DNA of 42,764 bases from Micrococcales bacterium (GCA_947452235.1 CANGBK010000008.1:1-42764); one strand, 5' to 3'; shown: positions 14,696 to 23,188, counted from the first letter of the stretch. Notes: generated by a model not told the origin, from the sequence alone. Numbers and translations: made by a program.

Positions 14696-15688
14696 ATGTC
14701 CGAATCAACTAGCGAAAAGAGGGCTTTTTGGGCTCCAGTCATTCAAATCTCAGTGATGGTCACAGTTATTGTGAGTACCATCCTCACAATTTTTGCTTGG
14801 CCGGTTGCAACCGCAACCCCCAAAGATGTTCCAATCGGTGTTACCTCCCCTGTTCCTAACGTCGCTTCGGGTCTTCAAGGTCAGTTTGATTCAGTTCAAA
14901 AAGGTTCATTCAAGTTCATTGAATATAAAGATATTGCAGCTGCAAAGAAGGCGGTTGAGCGTCGTGAAGTTTATGGGGCTATCGTTCTAGACAGCAACCC
15001 AGAGATCATGATTGCGACTGGGGCTAGCCCAGCTATGGCGCAATTGATTACAAACATTGGGACAGAGTTAGGTAATCAGTTAACTAAAGCCAATGGCGGT
15101 AGTGCTTTTGTTTTCAAGGTAACTGATTTGGCTTCAGTTGGAACTAAAGACCCTAGAGGTTTAGGTTTGAGTGCAGGTTCTCTTCCTTTGATTATTGCTG
15201 GAATTGTTGTTGGAATCCTAGGTTCGTTGAGATTGCGCAAGCGTTCACAGAAGTTTGCTGTTGCAGGTATTGCTGGCTTATTAGCTGCGTCATCTATCGT
15301 TGCAATTTTGAACCTCTGGTTAGGTTCACTGGCTGGTAACTACTTCCTTGAAGTTTTAGTTGTTGCCCTAGGTATTGCAGCTGTTTCACTAACCGTTATG
15401 GGTGCTGCTGGTTTAGCTAAGCGAGCTGGACTACTTGCAGTTATTGGACTGTTTTTCATTATTGGTAACCCACTAGCTGGGGTTGCCTTACCAGTTGAGT
15501 TCTATCCAACAGGATTTGGAATATTTGGTCAGTATCTACCGCTAGGTGCAGAAGTTAACCTGCTTCGAAGAATCAGTTACTTCCCTCAGGCGGACACCAC
15601 AATGCAGTGGGTAACACTATCTGCCTGGTTGGTTGTTGGAATTGCTTTGGTGGTTTTATCTGGTTTGAGAAAACCTAAAGCAGAATAA
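14696..15688 (+). CDS. YhgE/Pip-like multi-pass membrane protein
   Basis: This 330-residue protein has one membrane helix near the N-terminus (about residues 15-38), an extracytoplasmic domain of about 130 residues (PIGVTSP...VPNVASGLQGQF, AAAKKAVERREVYGAIVLDS), then five to six membrane helices in the C-terminal half. This matches the shortened YhgE/Pip or ABC-2-permease-like membrane proteins of Gram-positive bacteria. Relatives are tied to export of envelope components or to antimicrobial sensitivity, but no ATPase is adjacent. The start has AGGAG 7-9 nt upstream. Its likely terminator lies inside the convergent DUF3073 gene. Confidence 0.7.
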   Translation: MSESTSEKRAFWAPVIQISVMVTVIVSTILTIFAWPVATATPKDVPIGVTSPVPNVASGLQGQFDSVQKGSFKFIEYKDIAAAKKAVERREVYGAIVLDSNPEIMIATGASPAMAQLITNIGTELGNQLTKANGGSAFVFKVTDLASVGTKDPRGLGLSAGSLPLIIAGIVVGILGSLRLRKRSQKFAVAGIAGLLAASSIVAILNLWLGSLAGNYFLEVLVVALGIAAVSLTVMGAAGLAKRAGLLAVIGLFFIIGNPLAGVALPVEFYPTGFGIFGQYLPLGAEVNLLRRISYFPQADTTMQWVTLSAWLVVGIALVVLSGLRKPKAE

Positions 15689-15901
15689 TTAGTTTGAAGC
15701 AGAACCGCTGTCTGGATCCTGGGCAGCGGTTTTGTCATCCTCTTCAGGATAAAGATCTGCCCACTTGTCTTCATAGTCGGGTTCGTTGCTTTTAGAGGTT
15801 GCGAGCTCTGCCTGCAGGGCAGTCAGGTCGGTGTCTGGGCTGAAGTATTTCAACTCACGAGCGACCTTGGTGTTTTTCGCTTTTTGACGGCCACGCCCCA
15901 T
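15689..15901 (-). CDS. DUF3073 family small protein
   Basis: This 70-residue protein opens with MGRGRQKAKNTKVARELKYF and SPDTDLTALQAEL, the signature of the DUF3073 family, which is almost confined to Actinobacteria. The N-terminal half is strongly basic and the C-terminal half strongly acidic (DYEDKWADLYPEEDD). The function is unknown; the basic head suggests nucleic-acid contact. A good AAGGGGG site precedes the ATG. Its 3' end directly abuts the YhgE-like gene's stop and contains that gene's probable terminator. Confidence 0.92.
   Translation of the reverse strand: MGRGRQKAKNTKVARELKYFSPDTDLTALQAELATSKSNEPDYEDKWADLYPEEDDKTAAQDPDSGSASN
15703..15731 (+). terminator. Intrinsic terminator inside the DUF3073 coding sequence
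   Basis: AACCGCTG (15703-15710) pairs with CAGCGGTT (15724-15731), an 8-bp GC-rich stem followed by TTTTG on the plus strand. It lies 15 nt after the stop of the YhgE-like gene and within the last codons of the convergent DUF3073 gene, so one stretch serves as terminator on one strand and coding sequence on the other. Confidence 0.65.
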
Positions 15902-15980
15902 GGCGAGACCCCCTTTTTTACTTGGCCAAACCCTTTTGAGGTTCAGGAATCAATAAGTCTGCCTTTGAGTATATCAGGGG

Positions 15981-16331
15981 TTAGCCCAGTAATAGACCCA
16001 AATAGGCTGCTGTGGATGAAAGTATCAGGGTTAGCAGGGTGTAGGAAACAGCAGCAAAATTCTGCCTTTTGGCAGCTAAATGCACGGCTCCTGCAGCCCA
16101 AGAGCTAAAAGTAGATAAACCACCGGCTAGACCAATAACCAGTAGAGCAATGCTGGTCTGATCAGTAAAGAATGTACTGGCCCAACCTGCAATAAATGAG
16201 GCTATTACGTTTGCTAAGAGGATGCCCCAGCTCAGGTAGCCATTCCATTTACTCAATAAGTAACGAAGCATCGAACCAGTTCCAGCTAGGAAGGCAATGC
16301 CAATAATTACTAAAGGATCAAAAGAGTTCAT
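15981..16331 (-). CDS. crcB: Fluoride channel subunit FluC/CrcB (second of a pair)
   Basis: This 116-residue protein with four membrane helices belongs to the Fluc family of fluoride exporters. It shows GTGSMLRYLLS, the pore Asn in LLANVIASFIAGW, and the GGLSTFSSW segment equivalent to the family's TTFSTF track. It overlaps the preceding crcB in ATGA and has AAGGAG before its start. The Phe-box segment is better kept here than in its partner, so the two subunits probably form a heterodimeric channel as in other Gram-positives with paired genes. Confidence 0.9.
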   Translation of the reverse strand: MNSFDPLVIIGIAFLAGTGSMLRYLLSKWNGYLSWGILLANVIASFIAGWASTFFTDQTSIALLVIGLAGGLSTFSSWAAGAVHLAAKRQNFAAVSYTLLTLILSSTAAYLGLLLG

Positions 16332-16705
16332 CTCTTCTCCTTTAGAACTCGACCTAGGTTATTGCCAGCTGCGTAGCCAATGAAACCCAGCCCAAACATC
16401 ACAGCTAGTGAAGGTAAAACTAGAACAGGAACTTGAGTGTATGCGAATAGTGCAACACCAGACATTGTTGTGAAGCCACCAGAGAAACCAGCACCCCAGA
16501 ACAAACTGATGTTTTGTTTATCTGAAGTGTTAACCCAACCTAGGAATGTTGCTCCAGCGACGTTCACAACAAAAAGTGAAAGTGTTCCTGCAGTAGTTGG
16601 ACCAAGGGTTAGTTCAAGGATGATGCTGATGAAATACCTCAGTAGCGCACCTAGTGCACCACCTGCAAAGACTAAAAGTAAATCTTTACTTTTAGATTTA
16701 TTCAT
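16328..16705 (-). CDS. crcB: Fluoride channel subunit FluC/CrcB (first of a pair)
   Basis: This is a 125-residue Fluc subunit with four membrane helices and the motifs GGALGALLRYF, FVVNVAGATFLGW (pore Asn) and GGFTTMSGVALF, the last a degenerate form of the phenylalanine track. I chose the ATG at 16705, which overlaps the permease stop in ATGAATAA; a longer frame reaching 16780 would lie wholly inside the permease gene. It is translationally linked to the permease and the second crcB. I see no fluoride riboswitch; the unit seems expressed with the permease. Confidence 0.9.
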   Translation of the reverse strand: MNKSKSKDLLLVFAGGALGALLRYFISIILELTLGPTTAGTLSLFVVNVAGATFLGWVNTSDKQNISLFWGAGFSGGFTTMSGVALFAYTQVPVLVLPSLAVMFGLGFIGYAAGNNLGRVLKEKR

Positions 16706-18833
16706 TGTCTCTCGGGTCAAGAATGTCATCAGGGGTTGCATCTTCACGAGCAACCATCTTGATGACTTTGTTCTTACCACCCTCGTGTCTTCTCATGGTG
16801 CTACGTCCACGCATAGATTCGCCGCGTCGAACATCTCCAGGTAGAGGAGCTCTAGAGAACAAATCAATCTTGTCTGCTGACTCAAGTCTCCAAGGCACTA
16901 GAACAATCATCGCTCCGCGAACATACATCAGCTGCTTACGGATACGGTTCGCACGGTGGTTGTGGAAGATGTGCTCCCACCAGTGACCAACAACATACTT
17001 TGGAAGATAAACAGCCATACGCTGCTCTTCGTGCTGAGCGCGGTATTCGGTCAGGTATTCGCTTAGCGGAGCACCGAAGTCTCTGAACGGTGAAGGAATG
17101 ATTCGAAGTGGAACTTGAATTCCATATTCTTCCCACTCTTTTTCAAACTGTTCTGATCTCTCTGGATCAACAGCGATGTGAACAACTTCCAACTTGTCGT
17201 GCTTACTTGAAAGCGCATAGTCCAAAGCTTTTAGCTGCGGTGCAGTTAGCTTGTCCATAAGAACAATTGCGTAGTCACCTTTGCTACCGAAGACCAGCTC
17301 TGGCTTCAGTTTGATTTCATCTTCAACTTCTGCGTAGTACTTCTTGGTTTCATACATCAAAACCCAAAGAACAGGCATGATGATGAATACAAGCCAAGCT
17401 CCGTGAGTGAACTTAGTCAGGGTTACGATAATCAAAACTGATGAGGTTAGGAAAGCTCCGAAACCGTTGATAGCAAGACCACTTAGGGCTTCTTTGCGAC
17501 CAATGCTCTTCTCACGGATACCCCTTCTCCAGTGAACAATCATGCCCAGCTGACCAACAGTAAACGAGGTGAATACACCTATGATGTATAGCTGAATAAG
17601 GCCCGAGACAGAAGCTTGGTACACCAAGATTAGTGATCCTGCAGCAGCTGCTAGTGAGAGCATTCCATTTGAGTAGACCAAACGGTCGCCACGGGTTTGC
17701 AACATCTTAGGAGCGAACCCATCTTTAGATAGCACTGAAGAAAGAAGTGGGAAACCATTGAAAGCAGTGTTAGCTGCAAGCAAAAGAACCGCAGCGGTAG
17801 CAGCCTGAAGAATATAGAACAGTATCGAACCTTCACCAAAAACAGATATACCTATCTGAGCCATCAAAGACTGTTGCGGGTTAGTTGAGAAGAAGTTAGC
17901 ACTACCCAACTGCATCTCAGGATCTTCAATGTATTGAACGCCGGCGGTTAGAGCCAACCAAGTGGTTCCAAGGAACATAGCTACGGCAGTGATACCCATG
18001 AGGGTCATTGTGAAGTTAGCGTTCTTGATCTTTGGTGCACGGAAAGCTGGAACACCATTAGCAATAGCTTCAATACCGGTTAGAGCAGAGCAACCAGAAG
18101 CGAAAGCGCGAAGCAAAAGAAGAATTACTGCTATTTGTGCTGGGTTGTTTGCATAATCACTTAGTGGGTCAACGTGATAACTAGATGATGTGGTTACCAA
18201 AGTTTCGTGCATTACGAAGACCTTGTATAGACCAGAGAAAATCATGATGAATACGGTTGTGATGAATACGTAAGTTGGAATAGCAAATGAAACACCAGAT
18301 TCACGAATACCACGAAGGTTGATTGCAAAGATTAGAACAAGGAATCCAAAAGCGATTTCAACTCGATAATCAGCAATGCCTGGGAAAGCAGAGATTAGGT
18401 TATCTGTTCCTGAAGCAATAGACACCGCAACAGTCATGATGTAATCAAGTAAAAGTGCAGCAGCAACAACTAGTGAAGCCCCACGACCGAGGTTCTTTTT
18501 AGCAACTTCGTAGTCACCACCACCAGAAGGGTAAGCCTGGATTACCTTTCTATATGACAAAACAATCACGGTAAGCAAAAGAGCAACCATCAAAGCAATG
18601 CCGGGAGCAAATGTTAGGAAAGAAACTCCACCTAGGGTCAAGATCATTAGGAGCTCTTGAGGACCATAAGCAACTGATGAAAGCGGGTCGCTTGCAAAGA
18701 TTGGTAGAGCTATCGTCTTAGGAAGTAATTCACCTTCTAGACGTTCGTTTCGAAGTGCTCGTCCTAAGAAGATCCGTCTAAAAGCATGGTTCTTCTTAGG
18801 AGCAGTTTTATCGTGTTCGTGTCTATCAGGCAT
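16698..18833 (-). CDS. APC-superfamily permease, KimA-like potassium importer
   Basis: This 711-residue transporter starts its membrane part with LLPKTIALPIFASDPLSSVA then YGPQELLMIL, and has YPSGGGDYEVAKKNLG and YIMTVAVSIASGTDNLISAFP. These segments closely resemble KimA (YdaO) of Bacillus, a proton-coupled, c-di-AMP-controlled K+ importer, so a potassium role is likely, with amino acid transport as the older annotation. Twelve membrane helices are followed by a C-terminal cytosolic region of roughly 200 residues with a Usp-like segment (AIVLMDKLTAPQLKALDYAL) and a basic tail. It overlaps crcB by 8 nt and lies 19 nt downstream of the exporter gene. Confidence 0.8.
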   Translation of the reverse strand: MPDRHEHDKTAPKKNHAFRRIFLGRALRNERLEGELLPKTIALPIFASDPLSSVAYGPQELLMILTLGGVSFLTFAPGIALMVALLLTVIVLSYRKVIQAYPSGGGDYEVAKKNLGRGASLVVAAALLLDYIMTVAVSIASGTDNLISAFPGIADYRVEIAFGFLVLIFAINLRGIRESGVSFAIPTYVFITTVFIMIFSGLYKVFVMHETLVTTSSSYHVDPLSDYANNPAQIAVILLLLRAFASGCSALTGIEAIANGVPAFRAPKIKNANFTMTLMGITAVAMFLGTTWLALTAGVQYIEDPEMQLGSANFFSTNPQQSLMAQIGISVFGEGSILFYILQAATAAVLLLAANTAFNGFPLLSSVLSKDGFAPKMLQTRGDRLVYSNGMLSLAAAAGSLILVYQASVSGLIQLYIIGVFTSFTVGQLGMIVHWRRGIREKSIGRKEALSGLAINGFGAFLTSSVLIIVTLTKFTHGAWLVFIIMPVLWVLMYETKKYYAEVEDEIKLKPELVFGSKGDYAIVLMDKLTAPQLKALDYALSSKHDKLEVVHIAVDPERSEQFEKEWEEYGIQVPLRIIPSPFRDFGAPLSEYLTEYRAQHEEQRMAVYLPKYVVGHWWEHIFHNHRANRIRKQLMYVRGAMIVLVPWRLESADKIDLFSRAPLPGDVRRGESMRGRSTMRRHEGGKNKVIKMVAREDATPDDILDPRDNE

Positions 18834-18852
18834 AATCTCTAACTTACTTCTC

Positions 18853-20445
18853 TTATTCGCCGTGGTGCTTCTTAGTCAATCTGAATGTTGCTAGGAAACC
18901 TAAGGCTAGGAAAACTGCTGCTGCAACAGCTGCGAACTGAACGCTCTGGGTGAAAGCATCCTTAGCTGCCATAACGTTTTCAGCTGTTACACCTGGGATA
19001 TTGGTTAGCCCTGGAACAGCACCACCGGCTGATTCAACAACAGCGTTGGTTACCTGATCAGCAACAGCCTTATCCATGCCTGATGAGGTTAGGCGCTCAA
19101 CAAGGTTGCTCTGCAACTGGGTGAATAGTACTGTTCCTAGAACAGCGATACCTAGAGCTGAACCGATCTGGCGAACAGTGCTCTGTGATCCTGACCCCTG
19201 ACCGATTTTGTCCTGAGGAACATCAACCATGATTACACCGGTTAGCTGAGCGGTTGCTAGACCAACACCAATACCGTAGATGAACAAGCATGGAGCTAGA
19301 GGACCCCAACCGTTTGAGGTGTTAGCAAATAGGGCAACACCGATAACACCTAGCATTTCTAGGCCAACGCCAATGCGCACTGCAACTGCTGGAGCAATCT
19401 TGCCACTTAATGCTCCACCAACACCTGAAGCTAGGAAAGCTCCTCCGGCTAGGAAAAGCAGAACCAAACCCGAATCAACAGGGGAAAGGCCCAGGATGTT
19501 CTGGAACCAAAGTGGTAGAGCAAACAGAATACCGAACTCACCCATAGAGATGATTAGGGCTGCGATTGAACCATTTCTAAATGATGCAATCTTGAAAAGG
19601 TTTAGATCTAGAAGGACAGGCTTATGAGCGTGCTCTCTTCTGATTTCCCAGATTACGAAGATAACTCCGAAGATAACTGAAAGCAAAAGAGAAACTGGGA
19701 TCACGGAGATACCTGGGTTACCCCATTCGAATGAACCTAGTTTGAAGTCTTTGTTGACTTGCCACCAACCGTAGTTACGTCCTTCAATAAGACCAAAGAC
19801 CAAGGTTAGGAAAAGCAATACAGAAAGCAATGCGCCAAAGATGTCCGGGAAACCTGAACGTTGTTTGACTTTAGATTCGTTCACAAACAGTAGTAAGCCA
19901 GCAACGATTAATAGACCGATAGGTAGGTTGATGTTGAAAGCTAGACGCCAACCGTCATCACCAAAACTGGTTGCAAGCCAACCACCTAGAACAGGACCCA
20001 GGGCCACCATTCCACCGATGGTTGCACCCCAAACTGCAAAAGCGATTCCACGTTCTTTACCTTGGAAGTTAGCGTTCACAAGAGAAAGAGTTGTTGGTAG
20101 CACCATTGAGCCACCGAAGCCTTGAACGATACGGGCAAGAATCATCTGGGTTGCATCTTGGCTATAACCAGCCCAAACAGATGCAGCGATGAAGATTACG
20201 ATACCTATTACTAGGAGCAGTCTTCGACCGATACGGTCAGCGATTGAACCCCAAACTAGAAGCAGGGCAGCGAAGACTAGAACGTAGCTTTCTTGAACCC
20301 ATTGAACCTCGTTGCTTGAGATCTTTAGGGCATCAATGACCTTAGGGAAGATTGTGTTAACGATGGTTCCATCGATGATGACCAAAGAGATGGCCATAGA
20401 GATGAAAACCAGACCAACCCAACGTAGACGTGCTAAAACTGCCAT
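18853..20445 (-). CDS. MFS exporter of the DHA2 (EmrB/QacA) family, 14 helices
   Basis: This is a 530-residue proton-coupled drug or metabolite exporter. Typical features are the first-helix motif LVIIDGTIVNTIFP, the loop motif GSIADRIGRRLLLVIG, motif C in GATIGGMVALGPVLGGWLA and about 14 membrane helices, with a long external loop near residues 455-495. The substrate cannot be read from sequence. No TetR-type regulator is adjacent. On the minus strand TTGACC lies upstream, but no good -10 was found. It is the first gene of the unit containing the KimA-like permease and the crcB pair, if transcription continues through the 19-nt gap. Confidence 0.88.
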   Translation of the reverse strand: MAVLARLRWVGLVFISMAISLVIIDGTIVNTIFPKVIDALKISSNEVQWVQESYVLVFAALLLVWGSIADRIGRRLLLVIGIVIFIAASVWAGYSQDATQMILARIVQGFGGSMVLPTTLSLVNANFQGKERGIAFAVWGATIGGMVALGPVLGGWLATSFGDDGWRLAFNINLPIGLLIVAGLLLFVNESKVKQRSGFPDIFGALLSVLLFLTLVFGLIEGRNYGWWQVNKDFKLGSFEWGNPGISVIPVSLLLSVIFGVIFVIWEIRREHAHKPVLLDLNLFKIASFRNGSIAALIISMGEFGILFALPLWFQNILGLSPVDSGLVLLFLAGGAFLASGVGGALSGKIAPAVAVRIGVGLEMLGVIGVALFANTSNGWGPLAPCLFIYGIGVGLATAQLTGVIMVDVPQDKIGQGSGSQSTVRQIGSALGIAVLGTVLFTQLQSNLVERLTSSGMDKAVADQVTNAVVESAGGAVPGLTNIPGVTAENVMAAKDAFTQSVQFAAVAAAVFLALGFLATFRLTKKHHGE

Positions 20446-20519
20446 GATTATGTGCTTTCTTGTTTGCGGTGATTTACCAAGGTCAAGCCTAGTATTCAGG
20501 GGGCAAAGTAGAGTAAAGC

Positions 20520-21593
20520 GTGATTAAGTATTTGGGCTCTAAGCGCACCCTGGTAGGGGTTTTAGGCGCTATTGCTCAAGCCGCAGAGGCTAAAACAGCG
20601 GTAGACCTCTTTACTGGAACCACCAGAGTTGCCCAAGAGTTCAAACGTATTGGCTTAGAAGTCATTGCTTCTGATGCCGCTACCTATAGCGATGTTTTGG
20701 CTAAGTGTTACATCGAGACTGATGCGGACAAAGTTGACCTCAATGAATTACAAGAAAAGATTGATTATCTAAATAGGCTGTCTGGGGTTAGCGGTTACGT
20801 CACAGAGAATTTCTGTATTAATGCCAGATTCTTTCAACCTAAGAACGGTGAACGTATTGACGCTATACGGGAAGAGCTAGCTAAGAGCTTTACTAGCGAT
20901 GAACACTACAACATCCTGTTGACCGCCTTGATGCTTGCTGCTGATCGGGTTGATAGCACCACCGGCCAACACATGGCTTATCTAAAAAGCTGGTCACATC
21001 GCTCTAAACATGATTTGTCATTACAAATACCAGAACTAATTTCCGGGACTGGCAAAAGTGTTCATGGTTTAGCCGAAGAGGTTGTTGGTGAATTACCAAA
21101 AGTGGATTTGTTTTATATGGATCCTCCATATAACCAACATCGTTACTTCACCAACTATCACATTTGGGAAACACTAGTTCGTTGGGATAAGCCAGAAGTT
21201 TATGGCGTAGCTAATAAAAGAATTGATTCTAGAGATTTAGTTAATCATTCTGTTTTCAATAAAAGAAAACTTATGCCCAATGCTTTCAAAGATGTGATCA
21301 CGAAAGCCAAATGCGAAACGTTAGTGGTTTCATATAACGATGAGAGTTGGGTAGAACCACACGATATTGCTCAGGCATGTTTAGATGCCGGTCATGCATC
21401 CGTTGCTTTATTTGAATTCGATTACAAAAGATATATCGGATCGCAAATAGGTATCTATAACAAAGCTGGTGATCTGGTTGGCAATAAAGGTAAAAGGGAA
21501 AACAAAGAACTGATTTTTGTCGCAGGGGATTTTGAGAGAGTCGAAAGAATTGAATCAGTGGTGGCTGGACGCGGGATTGAACCGCGGACCTAA
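20520..21593 (+). CDS. D12-class DNA adenine N6-methyltransferase, orphan
   Basis: This 357-residue protein has KYLGSKRTLVGVLGAIAQA at the N-terminus, the SAM motif VDLFTGTTRVAQEF (residues 28-41) and the catalytic DPPYNQH (201-207), as in Dam/MboIIA-type D12 adenine methyltransferases. No restriction gene lies nearby, so it may be an orphan epigenetic enzyme or a solitary remnant. The start is GTG at 20520; TAGAGT lies 5 nt upstream, consistent with a leaderless mRNA. The 3' end enters the opposite-strand tRNA-Phe gene: the last 11 residues (ending GRGIEPRT) are encoded by tRNA antisense sequence, so the natural end of the domain is probably near residue 345. Confidence 0.88.
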   Translation: MIKYLGSKRTLVGVLGAIAQAAEAKTAVDLFTGTTRVAQEFKRIGLEVIASDAATYSDVLAKCYIETDADKVDLNELQEKIDYLNRLSGVSGYVTENFCINARFFQPKNGERIDAIREELAKSFTSDEHYNILLTALMLAADRVDSTTGQHMAYLKSWSHRSKHDLSLQIPELISGTGKSVHGLAEEVVGELPKVDLFYMDPPYNQHRYFTNYHIWETLVRWDKPEVYGVANKRIDSRDLVNHSVFNKRKLMPNAFKDVITKAKCETLVVSYNDESWVEPHDIAQACLDAGHASVALFEFDYKRYIGSQIGIYNKAGDLVGNKGKRENKELIFVAGDFERVERIESVVAGRGIEPRT

Positions 21594-21634
21594 CGATTTT
21601 CAGTCGTTCGCTCTACCAACTGAGCTATCCAGCC
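21559..21634 (-). tRNA. tRNA-Phe (anticodon GAA), CCA encoded
   Basis: The minus-strand cloverleaf starts GGCTGGATAGCTCAGTTGG, has the anticodon loop CTGAAAA (GAA) and the T-arm GCGGTTCAATCCCGC, and pairs GGCTGGA with TCCAGCC. The genomic CCA follows the discriminator A. It is the last of three tRNAs and overlaps 35 nt of the convergent methyltransferase gene. Confidence 0.98.
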
Positions 21635-21671
21635 TCAACCTAATAAAGGCTGAGCGATTTTTATATCGCAG

Positions 21672-21745
21672 CGATCCTGACGGGACTTGAACCCGCGACC
21701 TCCGCCGTGACAGGGCGGCGCGCTAACCAACTGCGCTACAGGACC
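21672..21745 (-). tRNA. tRNA-Asp (anticodon GTC)
   Basis: The acceptor GGTCCTG pairs with CAGGATC (one G-U), the anticodon loop is CTGTCAC (GTC), and the T-arm is GCGGGTTCAAGTCCCGT-like. The discriminator is G. CCA is not encoded. It is the middle gene of the Glu-Asp-Phe cluster. Confidence 0.98.
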
Positions 21746-21775
21746 TTGAAGTACTTTGAAACACCAACGCTATCG

Positions 21776-21848
21776 TGACCCCAACGGGATTCGAACCCGT
21801 GCTACTGCCGTGAAAGGGCAGCGTCCTAGGCCACTAAACGATGGGGCC
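21776..21848 (-). tRNA. tRNA-Glu (anticodon TTC)
   Basis: The acceptor GGCCCCA pairs with TGGGGTC, the anticodon loop is CTTTCAC (TTC), and the T-arm is ACGGGTTCGAATCCCGT. CCA is not encoded. It is the first gene of the cluster; the promoter should lie in 21849-21976, where TTGACC occurs on the minus strand but no clear -10 was identified. Confidence 0.98.
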
Positions 21849-21930
21849 GAAAAGCGTTGGAGCTACATCGCACCAAAGGTCAAGGTTACAAGGTTTCTAA
21901 GGCTTAGGCAACCCAAAGAATGGCTTTAGC

Positions 21931-21967
21931 GGTGTTAGTTTAGATAAAACACCTATAAATAAGGAGG
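21931..21967 (+). promoter_or_regulatory. Inverted repeat and ribosome binding site before the NlpC/P60 gene
   Basis: GGTGTT (21931-21936) and AACACC (21948-21953) form an inverted repeat with an 11-nt loop, followed by TATAAAT and then AAGGAGG (21961-21967), a full-strength ribosome binding site 9 nt before the TTG start. The TATAAAT is too close to the binding site to be the -10. The repeat could be an operator or an mRNA hairpin. Confidence 0.45.
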
Positions 21968-21976
21968 CGATGGGCT

Positions 21977-23179
21977 TTGAAGATTAAGCGATCTAAGCTG
22001 ATAGGCCTCCTTATGGTCGCGGGGCTGGTTTTTACCCCTATTTCCCTTGATTCGGCTAACGCTAAGAAGCCTTACCCTAGCCAGCAGGAAGTCCTCAATG
22101 CTAGGAAGAATGTGGCTAAAAAGAGGGCCATGATCAAGCGCCTTCAAGGCATTATCACTACATTGACCTATCAGCAGGTGGCCTTAGAGAAGATAGCTAT
22201 GCTCAAGGCCGAGAAATACAACCAGGCTAAGGATGCTGAAGATGCAGTTGCAGCCAAGGTCAAGGTTTTACAAAAGAAAGTGAAAGCCGCTACCGCGCAA
22301 GCTAGCCTCGCTAAAGAACAGTTAGCACAGATAGCAAGCCAGATGTGGCGTAATGGTGCAGCTGGAACTTCTCTGAACCTTTTCCTTAACGGTAATAAGG
22401 CAGGAAATCTTTTATATAAGTTGGGTGCTCAAGAGCAGCTAGCGCAATCATCAGATCAGATCTATAAGACAGCAATTCAAAGACAACAGTATGCAACAGC
22501 TCTAGCGAGTCAATTGAAAGTTGCTAAAGCAGATCTAGCGGTTAAGACAGACGCTGCTCAAACTGCATTGCAACAAGCTCAAGATGCAGCTAACTCTTTG
22601 CAGAAAAAAGTTGATGAACAAAAAGCTTTGAATGTTACTTTTACTTCGCAGTTGGCAATGTTAGAGAACATTTCAACTTCACTTGAAGCACAAAGAATTA
22701 AAGGTCTAGCTGATGAGGCAAGACAAAATGATCCAAATGCAACTGGGCCTATCGATGCTCCAAGCTTGTATGACGTTGGACCACCGGATCAAAGAAAAGT
22801 TGCTATCGCGATTGCTTTTGCTAAAGAGCAATTAGGTGAACACTATGTGCTTGGAGCAATGGGTCCAAACCTTTGGGACTGTTCAGGTTTGAGTAAAGGT
22901 TCTTACGCTGCGGCTGGAGTTTATATTGGAACTCACTCTGCAACTAACCAGTTCTACAACATGGCAGCTAAACGCAGACTCGTTCCACTAAAAGACGCTC
23001 AGCCTGGAGATCTGATGTGGTACTCATACACTTCAGATTTCAATGGCGATAAGTATCACGTTGTGATTTACTTAGGTGACGGCATGATGATTGAATCACC
23101 TAACCCGCTTCGCGTAGTTCGAATTGTTCCCCTAAGACACGGAGACCTTTTCCAATACGCTGGACGCCCAACCCCGTAA
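21977..23179 (+). CDS. Secreted NlpC/P60 peptidoglycan endopeptidase (RipA-like)
   Basis: This 400-residue protein has a signal peptide (residues 1-29, ending DSANA), a long coiled coil (about 35-245, rich in KVKVLQKKVKAA-type heptads) and a C-terminal NlpC/P60 domain (about 270-400). Catalytic Cys302 lies in WDCSGL and His361 in YHVVIYLG. Such enzymes cleave peptide cross-bridges of the cell wall during daughter-cell separation, with the coiled coil controlling access. The start is TTG at 21977, selected by AAGGAGG 9 nt upstream; the nearby ATG at 21970 is out of frame and stops after five codons. rlmN follows after 9 nt. Confidence 0.9.
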   Translation: MKIKRSKLIGLLMVAGLVFTPISLDSANAKKPYPSQQEVLNARKNVAKKRAMIKRLQGIITTLTYQQVALEKIAMLKAEKYNQAKDAEDAVAAKVKVLQKKVKAATAQASLAKEQLAQIASQMWRNGAAGTSLNLFLNGNKAGNLLYKLGAQEQLAQSSDQIYKTAIQRQQYATALASQLKVAKADLAVKTDAAQTALQQAQDAANSLQKKVDEQKALNVTFTSQLAMLENISTSLEAQRIKGLADEARQNDPNATGPIDAPSLYDVGPPDQRKVAIAIAFAKEQLGEHYVLGAMGPNLWDCSGLSKGSYAAAGVYIGTHSATNQFYNMAAKRRLVPLKDAQPGDLMWYSYTSDFNGDKYHVVIYLGDGMMIESPNPLRVVRIVPLRHGDLFQYAGRPTP

Positions 23180-23188
23180 GGACTAACG

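Noticed and set aside
16706-16780. Extended N-terminus of the first CrcB
   Set aside because: It would be entirely inside the permease gene and adds a non-family leader; the 8-nt overlapping ATG at 16705 is the natural start.
16328-18852. Fluoride riboswitch or c-di-AMP (ydaO) riboswitch before the crcB/KimA-like genes
   Set aside because: The genes overlap or lie 19 nt apart, leaving no room for a riboswitch; none is visible before the upstream exporter gene.
21954-21960. TATAAAT as the -10 of the NlpC/P60 gene
   Set aside because: Transcription would start within or after the AAGGAGG ribosome site that the TTG start depends on.
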